A DNA stretch of 64,000 nt from Bacteriovorax sp. PP10 (GCF_035013165.1 NZ_JAYGJQ010000001.1:1798001-1862000); one strand, 5' to 3'. Positions 22,778-32,369 are shown, counted from the stretch's first letter. The notes: generated from the sequence alone by a model not told the origin. Program-made: numbers and translations.

Positions 22778-24610
22778 ATGAAGACTTTAGTCAGAACTCA
22801 CATTCTTTTGCATAAACTAACGCTCACACTTGTGACGTTAAGCTTAGTGCTTTCTTCGTGTGTGGAGAACTCGGGCGTAAAGGGAAAAACGGCAAAGAGT
22901 GGATCGAATTTAACATCAGGATCGGGTGGTTCTGGAAGTGGTGCAGGTGCGATTCCTTCGGACAATACATCGACTGATACTGCACTTCAGTCAATCAAAG
23001 TAGAGTTGTCTCACTTGGTAGATCCATTTGATGGAACTTACAAAAAGAAAGTTTCTATTCCAAAAAACTATAAAGGATTTTTATACATTGCTGGTCTGAA
23101 CGTTTCAGCACTTCAAAGTAAATTAGTTAAAGTGCGCTTTAACTTTGGTCTTGAAGGCCAGTCAGTAACGTTAGATGCAACTGTTGGTAGAGCTCCTGGG
23201 ATTATTCCACAAACAGACATTCAAGTCTTAATGGTTAACATGAACTCAAAGCCGTTTAGTAAAATGGTTTTAGGTTATGATCTTTATGACTATAACGATT
23301 ACAATACTGATACAAGCAAAGAGCCGGTGACTGACCCTCGTGACAGTGGTCTTTACTGTCGTGGTTTAAAACTTGAAGACGATCCGACTTTTGATAATAC
23401 GACAGCGAGCAATTCAACTTGTTCTCTTCCTGGTGATAAATGTCTTTATGCTTACGCAAAAGTGGCAGATGCAACACTTTACAATACAACGACTGGCTTT
23501 ACATCAATTCCATCACGCCCTCAGGTGTGGTCATTGAGCAGTGGAACTAGAAGTCCTACTATTGCAACAAGTGCAACTTCAATGTGTCTTCCAGACTACG
23601 GAAATTTTAGCAGCTTTAACGATCTATTCTCATTGAGCCCAGCAATTACGGCCATAGGTAGTAATGACCCTATTCTTGGAGCTACTTATCACGGTCCATA
23701 CAGAGCGATCAATCCGTCAGGATGGAAGATTCAGGGGAATGCGATTTTCAATGGTACAACAGGACTATTTAAAACAACGTTTCCAGGACAAACATACGTA
23801 GGTCTTCAATCATTATTATTCCCACTTGCCGGAAAAATAGATCTTAATCAAGACGTACGCTACCTTGGTTCAACGGATCGTTTCGGTGTGAGAAACACAC
23901 TGGTAGCTGACTCAACTGGAAGATCAAAATACGTTGACGGTTGTAACCTGCGTGTAATGAATTACAACGTAGCAACAACTGAAAGTATCAGTTCATGTAA
24001 CGTAAACGGATCAATTGATATTTTTTACATGAAAGATAATGCAGAAGTAAGCATTACAACTGATAGATCAATTAAACTTCAACTTCTTCGTCCTTCATTA
24101 ACGAACTTCGAAGGAAAAGAAGTCTTAACTTCAGCTTTCAAACGTTGTGAGTCTTCTTCAACTTGTGGTTCAAGTGAATGTTGCTTCAATGAACGTTGTT
24201 GGTCAAAAGATTTAGTTACTCAATGTGTGGATCAAGTTCCGGGGATTGGTAACGAGCCAATCGGAAATAGTTGCGTATCTGATTTTGAGTGCTCAAGCTT
24301 ATGTTGTGATCAATCAAGAGGTGCATGTGCTCCTCACAATCCAAACGGAACAGCTCCAGTATCATGTAACAAAACTTCAGGTCAGTCTTGTGTGGCCAAA
24401 GAATTCTGTAAACCTGAGTTCGTTGAAACTTGTAAACTAGTCAAACTTCCAGGTCTAGATGAGCAAGGAAGAGCAAAGTGTACTCTTAGATGCCCTCCGG
24501 TAGAGACTTACGGTGAGTGTACAGCTGGAAGGTGCGTACCTCCTGCCATTCCACCAGTTCCAACATTTGATCCAGCAAATCCTGACTGCAGAAACGCAGT
24601 TGACCCTTAG
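22778..24610 (+). CDS. large Cys-rich lipoprotein of unknown function
   Basis: 610 residues. Long basic lead, then a hydrophobic segment and lipobox VLSSC with Cys 28. A Gly/Ser linker (about 37-57) follows, as in surface-exposed lipoproteins. Residues 70-450 look beta-rich and low in charge. From about 453 to the end there are many Cys in pairs and CC doublets (CESSSTC, SECCFNERCW, CSSLCCDQSRGAC, CVAKEFC), which suggests a disulfide-knotted C-terminal domain outside the cytosol. No family is recognised. It is a stand-alone gene with a 192-bp leader. Confidence 0.7.
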   Translation: MKTLVRTHILLHKLTLTLVTLSLVLSSCVENSGVKGKTAKSGSNLTSGSGGSGSGAGAIPSDNTSTDTALQSIKVELSHLVDPFDGTYKKKVSIPKNYKGFLYIAGLNVSALQSKLVKVRFNFGLEGQSVTLDATVGRAPGIIPQTDIQVLMVNMNSKPFSKMVLGYDLYDYNDYNTDTSKEPVTDPRDSGLYCRGLKLEDDPTFDNTTASNSTCSLPGDKCLYAYAKVADATLYNTTTGFTSIPSRPQVWSLSSGTRSPTIATSATSMCLPDYGNFSSFNDLFSLSPAITAIGSNDPILGATYHGPYRAINPSGWKIQGNAIFNGTTGLFKTTFPGQTYVGLQSLLFPLAGKIDLNQDVRYLGSTDRFGVRNTLVADSTGRSKYVDGCNLRVMNYNVATTESISSCNVNGSIDIFYMKDNAEVSITTDRSIKLQLLRPSLTNFEGKEVLTSAFKRCESSSTCGSSECCFNERCWSKDLVTQCVDQVPGIGNEPIGNSCVSDFECSSLCCDQSRGACAPHNPNGTAPVSCNKTSGQSCVAKEFCKPEFVETCKLVKLPGLDEQGRAKCTLRCPPVETYGECTAGRCVPPAIPPVPTFDPANPDCRNAVDP

Positions 24611-24662
24611 GATTTCAGTCACTAAAATAGAACAGTTATTATTATTAAAATAAGGCATACGA

Positions 24663-25082
24663 ATGTTTAATAAAGACTGTTATCTGGATCACGTTGCTAT
24701 TGCTGTTTCTAACCTCGACCGCGCTCAGAAAATATGGGAAGACATCGGACTCACTTTTAATTCAGAACGCGAAGAAGTGCCCTCACAACAAGTGACGACG
24801 GCATTTGCACACGTTGATGAACACGCTCACATCGAACTTGTTTGCCCGATCAATGAACAAGGTCCCATTCAAAAATTCATTGAAAAAAATGGGGAAGGAA
24901 TTCACCACATGAGTTTTAAAGTTCCTGATGTTCAGAAAAAAACCGAAGAGCTCATCGCTGCCGGATATAAAATGATTTACGAAAAAGCAGTTCCAGGTGC
25001 GAACAACTGCCTGGTTAATTTTATTCACCCAAAATCTACGGGTGGAGTATTAGTAGAAATTGCGACGACACAAAAGGTTTAA
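24663..25082 (+). CDS. mce: methylmalonyl-CoA epimerase (VOC fold)
   Basis: 139 residues with two VOC half-domains. Metal-ligand regions are YLDHVAIAVSNLD (His), HIELVCPI (Glu), GIHHMSFKV (His) and GVLVEIA (Glu), the H-E-H-E pattern of this epimerase. It converts (S)- to (R)-methylmalonyl-CoA in the propionyl-CoA to succinyl-CoA route used for odd-chain and branched amino-acid catabolism. The mutase is not in the window. The next gene starts 4 bp later. Confidence 0.85.
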   Translation: MFNKDCYLDHVAIAVSNLDRAQKIWEDIGLTFNSEREEVPSQQVTTAFAHVDEHAHIELVCPINEQGPIQKFIEKNGEGIHHMSFKVPDVQKKTEELIAAGYKMIYEKAVPGANNCLVNFIHPKSTGGVLVEIATTQKV

Positions 25083-25086
25083 GTAA

Positions 25087-25830
25087 ATGAATGCTCAATC
25101 ACAAATTTATCTTCCGAAACTTACGCTGGTTAATAAATCGTTAATCATTGTTTCAGCAGTGGTTTTTGTCCTGGATTTAATTCTGACAAAGATGACGAGC
25201 ACGGGAAGTTTGTTTTCAATGTTTGGTCTATCAGCTAATAGCGTTTTTACTGGTCACGTTTATACGATGATCACGTATCCATTTTTCTCACGCTCAATTA
25301 TTGAAGTGATACTAAATTGCTTGATGCTTTGGTTGATGGGTTCTGAGTTTGAAGCGAACTGGGGAACAAAGAGATATGTGAGTTTCATCTTAACAACGGT
25401 TTTAGGTGGAGCACTTTTATACTTAGGAATTGTTGCTTTATTTTTCCAAGGCAGCGATGTTTACTTTTTCCCACTAACGGGTTTTGCAGGAATCGTTGGG
25501 GCCTTGTGTTTGGCCTACGCTGTAATTTACCCTGATCGTATCTTTTCTTTCTTAATGATCATCCCGGTTAAAGCTAAATATTTTTGTATGATTCTGGTTG
25601 TGATCTCACTTTACCAAGGTATTGCGAGTCCGACGGGAGTTGGGGCATGGGGTCAGTTGGGAGCGATCGCTTCGGCGTATTTGTTCATGATTGCCATTTC
25701 TCACCGCAATTTTAAGACTCTTGCGGATAAAATGAGTAAAATGACGCAGAAGCGTCCGGTGAAAAAGAGCAAAGCGAAGCTTACAATTGTAAAAGACGAC
25801 AATGATCAACCGCCTAAGTATTGGCAATAA
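25087..25830 (+). CDS. rhomboid-fold membrane protein lacking the catalytic dyad
   Basis: 247 residues with about six membrane helices in rhomboid order: HVYTMITYPFF, then IIEVILNCLMLWLMGSEFEANWG (the L1-helix 2 region), GFAGIVGALCLAY in place of the GxSG helix and WGQLGAIASAYLF in place of the H-x2-G helix. The Ser of GxSG is Ala134, the catalytic His is Gln190, and the helix-2 His is Glu73 while Asn77 is kept. It therefore looks like a pseudoprotease, comparable in logic to iRhoms. The Lys-rich C-terminus (about 215-240) is cytosolic. The gene follows mce by 4 bp. Confidence 0.75.
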   Translation: MNAQSQIYLPKLTLVNKSLIIVSAVVFVLDLILTKMTSTGSLFSMFGLSANSVFTGHVYTMITYPFFSRSIIEVILNCLMLWLMGSEFEANWGTKRYVSFILTTVLGGALLYLGIVALFFQGSDVYFFPLTGFAGIVGALCLAYAVIYPDRIFSFLMIIPVKAKYFCMILVVISLYQGIASPTGVGAWGQLGAIASAYLFMIAISHRNFKTLADKMSKMTQKRPVKKSKAKLTIVKDDNDQPPKYWQ

Positions 25831-25893
25831 GCGTTTTAAGTGGTACCTTTCCATTTCAAATAGATTTATAAAGAACCAAAAACTGGGGCATAT

Positions 25894-26061
25894 ATGAGAT
25901 TAAGTAGAGCATTAACAGAAAAGCTAATGGACGTTCGTTTAAGAGATAAACTTCTTGCTGAAGATAAATTATCTAAAGAAGAAGTTAAAAAGTTCCTTGA
26001 TTCTATTCCTGATGAAGCGAAGAATTCTTCGTACACAGAAGATCATTCAGAAGAAGAATAG
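25894..26061 (+). CDS. 55-residue charged small protein
   Basis: ATG at 25894 with GGGG seven bases upstream; ends at TAG 26059. The protein is helical and charged (RLRDKLLAEDKLSKEEVKKFLDSIPDE) with an acidic tail, no Cys and no signal peptide. A strong terminator directly follows, which supports a real gene. It has the look of a small cytosolic regulator or adaptor; no family is recognised. Confidence 0.65.
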   Translation: MRLSRALTEKLMDVRLRDKLLAEDKLSKEEVKKFLDSIPDEAKNSSYTEDHSEEE

Positions 26062-26083
26062 TTTTTCAAAAAAAATTATATAA

Positions 26084-26114
26084 TAAAAAAGCCACCTTTA
26101 AGGTGGCTTTTTTT
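26084..26114. terminator. bidirectional rho-independent terminator
   Basis: GCCACCT/AGGTGGC stem at 26091-26107 flanked by A and T runs on both sides. It serves the 55-residue gene on the plus strand and the 26119-26622 gene on the minus strand. Confidence 0.9.
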
Positions 26115-26118
26115 ATAT

Positions 26119-26622
26119 CTACATATCATTGTATCCAAATTGATACACATCAAACGATTCTCTCAAGCTGCTATAATAAAACATATCATCACCTTTTATT
26201 GTACATGTCAGATTAACTGTTTTTAAAGATCCTTCATTATCTTTAAAAGTTACAACGGCATCACCAGTTGTTTCGTAAACACCAACAGGCTCAACTTGAT
26301 CCAATTTATTTGCTAGATGTAATTTAAGCTTTAAATCATTATCTCCATTTTCAGCGGCATAAAGGCCACCTTCGCGCGATTGCTTAAGATTTTTTTTGGA
26401 ATTTGATAATTGTAATTTAAAACGTTCGGTACGTTCTTCTAGATTGTAAGTGTTTTTGATCGTTGCTTTCACTTTATACTGTTTAGAAACGTCTGTGCAC
26501 TTAGCATCGAGAGCTGTGTTGTGACGGTTATAGTTAAGGCTAAAGTTAAAGGCAAATGCAGATGTTGAAGTTGTAAGTGCCATTGCAAGGATAATAAGAG
26601 AGTTTTTATTGATAAATTTCAT
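26119..26622 (-). CDS. small secreted beta-rich protein of unknown function
   Basis: 167 residues with signal peptide (SLIILAMALTTSTSAFA) and about 143 mature residues. Alternating strands (YKVKATIKNTYNLEERTERFKLQL, VVTFKDNEG, VNLTCTIKGDD) suggest a beta-sandwich. Two Cys (C42 and one near 142) could bridge. No known family. A stand-alone gene ending in the shared terminator. Confidence 0.65.
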   Translation of the reverse strand: MKFINKNSLIILAMALTTSTSAFAFNFSLNYNRHNTALDAKCTDVSKQYKVKATIKNTYNLEERTERFKLQLSNSKKNLKQSREGGLYAAENGDNDLKLKLHLANKLDQVEPVGVYETTGDAVVTFKDNEGSLKTVNLTCTIKGDDMFYYSSLRESFDVYQFGYNDM

Positions 26623-26745
26623 TTTATACCTTTCATTTGTGTTGTTTTAAATTAATAACACAATCAAAAAAAAGATGTTTGATTCTGAAAAATATTCAGA
26701 GAATTGTAAAATTTACAGGGGAAGTACTTAAAGTTGAAATAGGTC

Positions 26746-27228
26746 TTACTGAACGATGAAAGAAGCGAAAAAGATGTTTTTAACGACAGGTTTTTTCATG
26801 GCCTTGTTAATCTCACGCTTTAGTCTGTCTTCTAATAAAATTTTTCCAGATAATGAATTCAATTCATCCGGTCCCATTTTTGAAGTGATATCGATGATTC
26901 TATCTTGAACGATAGGGAGGCTAGCTTTCATTAGTTCGTTGTCGGCAGCATCGAAGAGTACAAGGTGCATTTCGATTTCTAGCCATCTCATGCGGCTGTT
27001 AGCGGCTTCGTTACGAGGTACTAAACTTACTGTCATCTTATCAACTTTAAAGAAAGTAGGGATCGCCTTGGCGTCGACAGAGTTTAGTAGAGCAGTCTTT
27101 TCTGCGTTCTCATCGATAGGTGGTTTTTTGTACATTTTTTCGGTGTAATAGAACAGGCCTACAACTGCGAGAGTTGCGAGCATCATTACGCCTAGGAGAA
27201 TCATGTCGATTAATTTTTTGCCGGTCAT
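26746..27228 (-). CDS. fliL: FliL-like flagellar basal-body protein
   Basis: 160 residues from the ATG at 27228. A longer frame to 27297 would run through a terminator-like hairpin, so it is rejected. One N-terminal membrane helix (LIDMILLGVMMLATLAVVGLF) precedes a periplasmic domain with 'FFKVDKMTVSLVP', the LEIEMHLVLFD strand, 'IVQDRIIDITSKMGPDEL', 'LKREINKAM' and VKNIFFASFIVQ, all in FliL order. FliL surrounds stators and supports torque. It is a single gene, away from any flagellar operon visible here. Confidence 0.8.
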   Translation of the reverse strand: MTGKKLIDMILLGVMMLATLAVVGLFYYTEKMYKKPPIDENAEKTALLNSVDAKAIPTFFKVDKMTVSLVPRNEAANSRMRWLEIEMHLVLFDAADNELMKASLPIVQDRIIDITSKMGPDELNSLSGKILLEDRLKREINKAMKKPVVKNIFFASFIVQ

Positions 27229-27253
27229 TTTAACGATTTTAACACTTGCCTGA

Positions 27254-27279
27254 CAAAAAGCAACCGAAGTTGCTTTTTG
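27254..27279 (-). terminator. UUCG-capped terminator-like hairpin in the fliL leader
   Basis: On the minus strand CAAAAAGCAAC-UUCG-GUUGCUUUUUG forms an 11-bp stem closed by the extra-stable C(UUCG)G loop with a U run in its 3' arm. It sits 26 bp upstream of fliL, after the ald terminator, so it could be an attenuator of the fliL transcript. Confidence 0.6.
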
Positions 27280-27386
27280 ACTAGTCTTGAAAATCAAAAA
27301 GAGATGAACGACTTTTGATGAGATCAGGCAAGCATCGGACTAGTTTAAAATGTGTCTTGATCGAAATGGTCAGGTAGAAAATAGGC

Positions 27387-27414
27387 AAAAAAAAAGGGCC
27401 GCCAATGGCGACCC
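27387..27414 (-). terminator. rho-independent terminator of ald
   Basis: In the minus-strand RNA GGGUCGCC/GGCGGCCC forms an 8-bp stem with one G-U pair and a 3-base loop, followed by nine U. The wobble pair works only in this direction. Confidence 0.88.
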
Positions 27415-27425
27415 TCTATTTAAAA

Positions 27426-28532
27426 CTAGAACGGAAGTTTTGTGTACGGTAATCCAAGGTCAGTTGCTACTTGTTCGTAAGCAAGAGTCCCTTTGTAAAT
27501 GTTGATCCCCGGACGGAAAGTTTTATCTTTCTGAGCAGCTTCTTCAACACCCATGTTAGCAATCATTCGAGCGTACTTAAGAGTTACGTTTGTAAGAGCG
27601 AACGTTGATGTACGAGCAACAGCACCTGGCATGTTAGCTACGCAGTAGTGAACTACACCGTCTACTACGAAAGTTGGATTTTCGTGAGTTGTTGGCTTAC
27701 AAGTTTCAATACATCCACCTTGGTCAACAGCGATATCAACAACAACAGATCCTTTACCCATTTTTGAAATCATGTCGCGAGTTACTAGCTTAGGAGCTTT
27801 TGCACCTGGAACTAGAACAGCACCGATAACAAGGTCAGACTCAAGAACAGCTTTTTCGATGTTGTCTTGGTTAGAGTAAATAGTTGTGATGTGTGATCCG
27901 TAAAGAGCGTCTAGTTCAGCTAATCTCTTAGTTGAAAGATCGATCGCAGTTACAGATGCTCCCATTCCCATTGCCATTTGAATTGCGTTTGTTCCAGCAA
28001 TCCCAGCTCCGATAACAGTAACCTTAGCGCGTTTAACACCTGGAACACCACCAAGAAGAATCCCTTTTCCACCTTTATCAAGTTGAAGGTATGAAGCTCC
28101 GATTTGAACTGACATACGTCCAGCAACTTCTGACATAGGAACTAGAAGAGGAAGTGAACCATCAAGGTTTTGGATTGTTTCATATGCGATTGCAGTACAA
28201 CCTGAAGCCATTAGGCCTTTAGTTTGTTCTGGATCTGGTGCAAGGTGAAGGTAAGTGTAAAGAATATGATTTGGCTTCAGCATCGCAATTTCTACGGCCT
28301 GAGGCTCTTTTACTTTAATGATCATTGTAGATTTTTCGAAAACTTCAGCAGCAGTATCAAGGATCTTTGCTCCAGCTTTTACGAATTCTTCATCTGTAAT
28401 ACCGATTCCAAGACCAGCACTTTTTTGAACGTAAACTTGGTGTCCGTCTGCAACTAGAGCGCGAACTCCACCTGGAACCATACCAACACGGTTTTCATTG
28501 TTCTTAATTTCCTTAGGTACTCCGATAATCAT
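27426..28532 (-). CDS. ald: alanine dehydrogenase
   Basis: Cytosolic NAD-dependent enzyme that interconverts L-alanine and pyruvate plus ammonia, here probably for amino-acid catabolism. The 368 residues show the family start [23 protein letters not shown] (Lys/Arg substrate site), [15 protein letters not shown] with the active His, [20 protein letters not shown]-binding loop, and [18 protein letters not shown] at 28532 has AAGGAG upstream. A single gene with its own terminator. Confidence 0.95.
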   Translation of the reverse strand: MIIGVPKEIKNNENRVGMVPGGVRALVADGHQVYVQKSAGLGIGITDEEFVKAGAKILDTAAEVFEKSTMIIKVKEPQAVEIAMLKPNHILYTYLHLAPDPEQTKGLMASGCTAIAYETIQNLDGSLPLLVPMSEVAGRMSVQIGASYLQLDKGGKGILLGGVPGVKRAKVTVIGAGIAGTNAIQMAMGMGASVTAIDLSTKRLAELDALYGSHITTIYSNQDNIEKAVLESDLVIGAVLVPGAKAPKLVTRDMISKMGKGSVVVDIAVDQGGCIETCKPTTHENPTFVVDGVVHYCVANMPGAVARTSTFALTNVTLKYARMIANMGVEEAAQKDKTFRPGINIYKGTLAYEQVATDLGLPYTKLPF

Positions 28533-28647
28533 TGTTATCTCCTTTATAGGTTTTTTGACTGCTAAAAATGTAGATTGAGAATTCCATAAAACTCTCTAAA
28601 AAGAAAGAGGGGAATAATGTCTTTTTGGGGAGCAGGACGGCATAGAG

Positions 28648-29466
28648 TCAATAAAATAACTTTTGTCCGTCATACAGAGGAAATACGGCGTCGCCAAATT
28701 CCTTTTTTGCCAGGTCCAGAAGCACAGAATGGGACAAATCGTGGGCGATATGGATTAAACCGGTCTTCTCAGGGGCAATTTCCTTGATGTAGTGAAAACT
28801 CTTCTCCACGGTCAGGTGGGTTTTATGGGGCTTTCTTTGTAGGCAATCAAGGATCAAAAGTTTGAGCTTTTTTTCTTTGAGGATTTTTACGATGTGATCG
28901 GGGAGTTCAAAACAGTCGACGATGTAGGCGAATTCATCGTGGATAAATCCCATCGTGACACCATAGCCATGAGGGTAGTTGAAGAAGAAAAAATTTTCAC
29001 CGTGAAGAGTGATGTTTTTTTCAAGCTCCACAGCTTCTAAATTTAGTAACGGAATTCCTCCGCCAATTAAGGGAAGATCTCTTTTTTTGAAAATATAAGG
29101 AAACTTTTCTGTCATTAATTCTTTCGTCGTCTCGTTCGTATAAACCGGAATCTCTCGCATCGGAGGTCCGAAACAAAAAGGCCTGATGTCATCAATGCCA
29201 TGAAGATGATCTGCATGATCATGAGTGATAATCACAAAGTCTAATGCGGAGATCTTATTGGTCAGTAGTTGTGTGCGAAGATCTGGAGAGGTGTCGACTA
29301 AAATGTTTTTACCATTTTTTGTCTCAATGAAAATACTTGAACGCATTCTCTGATCGCGATGATCAAGTGAAGAGCAAACAAGACACGAACAACCAACTTG
29401 CGGTATTCCTGTGCTCGTTCCTGTTCCAAGAGCAGTAATTTTTGTTTTATTCAGAGATTTATTCAT
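28648..29466 (-). CDS. PhnP-like metallo-beta-lactamase-fold phosphodiesterase
   Basis: 272 residues of the MBL fold: THDHADHLHGIDDIRPF metal motif, ILVDTSPDLR upstream, and IHIAHDLSH near the end. The N-terminus has GTGTSTGIPQVGCSCLVC, the structural Cys motif and opening typical of PhnP-type phosphodiesterases that act on cyclic phosphates. No phosphonate genes are nearby, so a general cyclic phosphodiester role is more likely. Divergent from the M16 peptidase pair. Confidence 0.8.
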   Translation of the reverse strand: MNKSLNKTKITALGTGTSTGIPQVGCSCLVCSSLDHRDQRMRSSIFIETKNGKNILVDTSPDLRTQLLTNKISALDFVIITHDHADHLHGIDDIRPFCFGPPMREIPVYTNETTKELMTEKFPYIFKKRDLPLIGGGIPLLNLEAVELEKNITLHGENFFFFNYPHGYGVTMGFIHDEFAYIVDCFELPDHIVKILKEKKLKLLILDCLQRKPHKTHLTVEKSFHYIKEIAPEKTGLIHIAHDLSHSVLLDLAKKEFGDAVFPLYDGQKLFY

Positions 29467-29553
29467 TTAATTATTCGCCCACTTCCACGATTGTGCGGAA
29501 TCCAGTCTACGGTTATAATTTTAACTCAACTTACTGAGTTCGAGGAACAAAAT

Positions 29554-30975
29554 ATGATAACGAGTTTGTTTAAACAGAGTAAATCTCCACGCGTTTTAAA
29601 GATGTTGTCACTTATGACGGTCGTCTTTCTTTTTGATGCATGTTCCAGTATGGGCATTGGATCAAAAGCAGCGCCACTAAAAGCGGGATTTAATGTAAAA
29701 AAAGTCGTGTTAAAAAATGGTCTAACTGTTTTAGTTGCACCCAATCCAAAACTTCCGATTGTTTCTTATTATACATTATTTGATGTCGGTGGAAGAGATG
29801 AAGGTCCCGGAACAACTGGTGCCACTCACTTTCTTGAGCACATGATGTTTAAGGGGGCAAAAAAATACGGGCCGGGAGAGTTTGATACTCAACTTGAGCG
29901 CAGTGGTGGATCGACGAACGCTTACACGACTAATGATATGACAGTTTATTATCAAAATATCCCGGTGGGATTTTTAGATACCATCATCGATATGGAAGCT
30001 GATCGTATGCAGAATCTTTTGCTAGAGCCAGTTTCATTTGAAAGTGAAAGACAGGTTATCTTTGAAGAAAGAAAAATGCGTTATGAAAATAGCCCTGATG
30101 GATTGATCTTCTTAGAACTGATGAAAAAAGTTTTCGTAGGAACTCCTTACGGACAATCTGTTATTGGTGAAGAAAGTGATTTAAAGCTACTTTCACGCGA
30201 TCAGATGATGAACTTCTTTAAGAACTTCTATGTTCCAAATAACGCCATCGTTGCTGTTGCAGGTGACGTTGACCCGGATAAAGTGATCGCGAGCATTGAA
30301 AAAGCTTACGGATCAATTCCTATGGCGACGAACCTTAAAGAATTAAAGAATGGTTCTTCTAATGAAGAGATTTTTAAATCAAAAGCAGAGTTTGGTCGTG
30401 AGTATAAAGTTTATGCAACTAACCCGATTCCAAAATTCATTATCGCTTTCCAAGGTGAAAAAGTAGGAACAAGAAAATCTTACGTTATGGATTTACTAGC
30501 GATGATTTTAGGTAACGGTGGAAGTTCTTACTTAACTCAAAAGTATGTTAAGTCTGACAATCCAATGCTGACAGAAATCAACCTTTCAAACTTCAACTTA
30601 ATTCACTCGGGAGTTTTTTACTTCGCAGGGGATTTAATGGAAGGGCAGAAGATTGAAGATGTAAAAACAAAGATCGAAGCTGACTTTAAAGATATGTGTG
30701 ACAACTCTATCAACAAAAGATCTCTGCAAAAATCTAAGAATCAAATCTTAGCTCAAGGCTACAATCAATTAAAAACCAATGCCGGTGTTGCTTCAACAAT
30801 TGTTCGCAATGAAAAATGGCACGGGGATTATAACTACGGTCTAAAAGAAATGGAAATCTACAATTCTATCAGTGAGAGCGAAGTTGAAAAAGCTTGTCGT
30901 GAAACTTTAGAAGAGTCGAAATCAATCTTCATTTCTACATCAGATAAATATCCTAGAACAGCGGGGACGAAATAA
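29554..30975 (+). CDS. M16 zinc peptidase, catalytic subunit (lipoprotein)
   Basis: 473 residues from the ATG at 29554 with GAGGAA upstream; a longer frame reaches into the divergent gene and is rejected. A hydrophobic lead ends in FLFDAC, a near-lipobox with Cys 30. The inverted zinc motif H92-F-L-E95-H96 and a Glu in VIFEERKMR (171/172) are present, followed by RSGGSTNAYTTNDMT. Mature location is probably periplasmic. It forms a pair with the next gene (1-base overlap), the classical active/inactive M16B arrangement. Confidence 0.9.
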   Translation: MITSLFKQSKSPRVLKMLSLMTVVFLFDACSSMGIGSKAAPLKAGFNVKKVVLKNGLTVLVAPNPKLPIVSYYTLFDVGGRDEGPGTTGATHFLEHMMFKGAKKYGPGEFDTQLERSGGSTNAYTTNDMTVYYQNIPVGFLDTIIDMEADRMQNLLLEPVSFESERQVIFEERKMRYENSPDGLIFLELMKKVFVGTPYGQSVIGEESDLKLLSRDQMMNFFKNFYVPNNAIVAVAGDVDPDKVIASIEKAYGSIPMATNLKELKNGSSNEEIFKSKAEFGREYKVYATNPIPKFIIAFQGEKVGTRKSYVMDLLAMILGNGGSSYLTQKYVKSDNPMLTEINLSNFNLIHSGVFYFAGDLMEGQKIEDVKTKIEADFKDMCDNSINKRSLQKSKNQILAQGYNQLKTNAGVASTIVRNEKWHGDYNYGLKEMEIYNSISESEVEKACRETLEESKSIFISTSDKYPRTAGTK

Positions 30976-32369
30976 TGAAAAAGCCTGTATTACTGATGGC
31001 CGCAATGGCATTTTCACTTCAAGCGATGAGTGCGACAACAAAACCACCTTCGATTGAAGATAATATTAAAAAACTAAACTGGAATGGGATTGATGTTGTT
31101 TATATTGAAGACAATCGTTTCCCGACTTATGACTTAACCATTTATTTTGCCGACGGAGCTCTTAGTGAGCAAAAAGGTCAGGCAGGATTAAGTGTTCATA
31201 GTTTTAACTTAATGGACTCGGGGACTGATAAACTTTCTCAAAAAGAAATTTTAGAAGAAATGGAATTTTTAGGAACGGACTTCGGAGCTGACGTCACTCA
31301 CGAGTACACGACAGTGAATGTGTCAGGTTTAACGAAAGATCTAAAGACTTCAATGACTCAAATTTGCTCTCTGATGAGATCGGCAACATATCCTGAAGCT
31401 GTGATTAAAAAAGAGCTTGAATTAGAGCGTGCGGGGCTTCAGAGCATGGTGGCCTCTCCTCAGGCCTTATCTGAGAGAGTGTTCCGTGAGATCTCAATGG
31501 GTGGGACTCCTTACTCTTATCCAGTTGCAGGAAAAATTGCAGATTTAAAAGCACTGACTCCAGCTGCTCTTCGCAACCAATTAAATTACTTCCTGGATAA
31601 TGTTAAAAAACGCATTTATGTAACAGGCCCAAAAAGTGTTTTAAGTTTAGAAAAGATTTTAGCAAGTGAATGTCAGTTAAAAGGTTCTCCAAACGATTTC
31701 GTAAGAACAGTAGAGAATCCAGTTAAGCGTAATAGCAAAACGGAATTTGTTTTTGTACCAGTTCCAGATGCTAACCAGGTTCAGCTGCGTGTTGGTCGTT
31801 TCTTAAACTACGATGAAACAGGTGAGAGAAATTTAGATGCTCTAGCTTCTGACTTTTTAGGTGGAGGATTTACTTCTCGCCTGATGAGAGAAGTTCGTGT
31901 GAAGCGCGGTCTTACTTATTCAATCGGATCATTTATTTCTTCTCAGAAACAATATGGCCGTTCAGGGATTTCAACTTTTACAAAAAATCAGACGATTGAT
32001 CGTTTGATTGAAGTGATTGATGAAGCTGTAACAAAGATTAGCAAAGAAGGAATTACAGACGAAGACCTGGCACGTTCAACTGATGGAATGATCGGAGCGT
32101 ATCCCTTTAAGTTTGAAAATAACCATGCTTTCTTAGCTCAGCTACTTCTACTAGATCATATTGGAAGACCTTACTCTGATCTTTTTGATTTTAAGGAATC
32201 AGTAGCTAAGTACAATGCCAAAGACGTAGCAAAGAAAATTGAAAATGTTTTCAGTATGAAAAAGCAGACGATTTTTGTTTTAGGGGATAAGTCGATTGAA
32301 CCAAAACTAAGAAAGTTAACTAAGAAATATGGACAGTTAAGAGTTGTTGATTTTAAGCCTTATTTATAA
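30975..32369 (+). CDS. M16 peptidase-like protein, non-catalytic subunit
   Basis: 464 residues with signal peptide (AFSLQAMSA). It has the M16 fold, but the zinc motif region reads SVHSFNLMDSGTDKLSQKE, with no HxxEH. The C-terminal half keeps the substrate-binding 'R-Y' type region (GGGFTSRLMREVRVKRGLTYSIGSF). Such subunits pair with an active partner to form the peptidase chamber. Start overlaps the partner stop (TAATG), so the two are made in fixed ratio. Confidence 0.88.
   Translation: MKKPVLLMAAMAFSLQAMSATTKPPSIEDNIKKLNWNGIDVVYIEDNRFPTYDLTIYFADGALSEQKGQAGLSVHSFNLMDSGTDKLSQKEILEEMEFLGTDFGADVTHEYTTVNVSGLTKDLKTSMTQICSLMRSATYPEAVIKKELELERAGLQSMVASPQALSERVFREISMGGTPYSYPVAGKIADLKALTPAALRNQLNYFLDNVKKRIYVTGPKSVLSLEKILASECQLKGSPNDFVRTVENPVKRNSKTEFVFVPVPDANQVQLRVGRFLNYDETGERNLDALASDFLGGGFTSRLMREVRVKRGLTYSIGSFISSQKQYGRSGISTFTKNQTIDRLIEVIDEAVTKISKEGITDEDLARSTDGMIGAYPFKFENNHAFLAQLLLLDHIGRPYSDLFDFKESVAKYNAKDVAKKIENVFSMKKQTIFVLGDKSIEPKLRKLTKKYGQLRVVDFKPYL

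Noticed and set aside
27229-27297. Longer fliL reading frame starting at 27297
   Set aside because: It runs through a UUCG terminator-like hairpin and adds a non-membrane lead before the normal FliL start.
29398-29553. Longer N-terminus for the M16 peptidase
   Set aside because: It overlaps the divergent PhnP-like gene; the ATG at 29554 has GAGGAA and begins the export signal.
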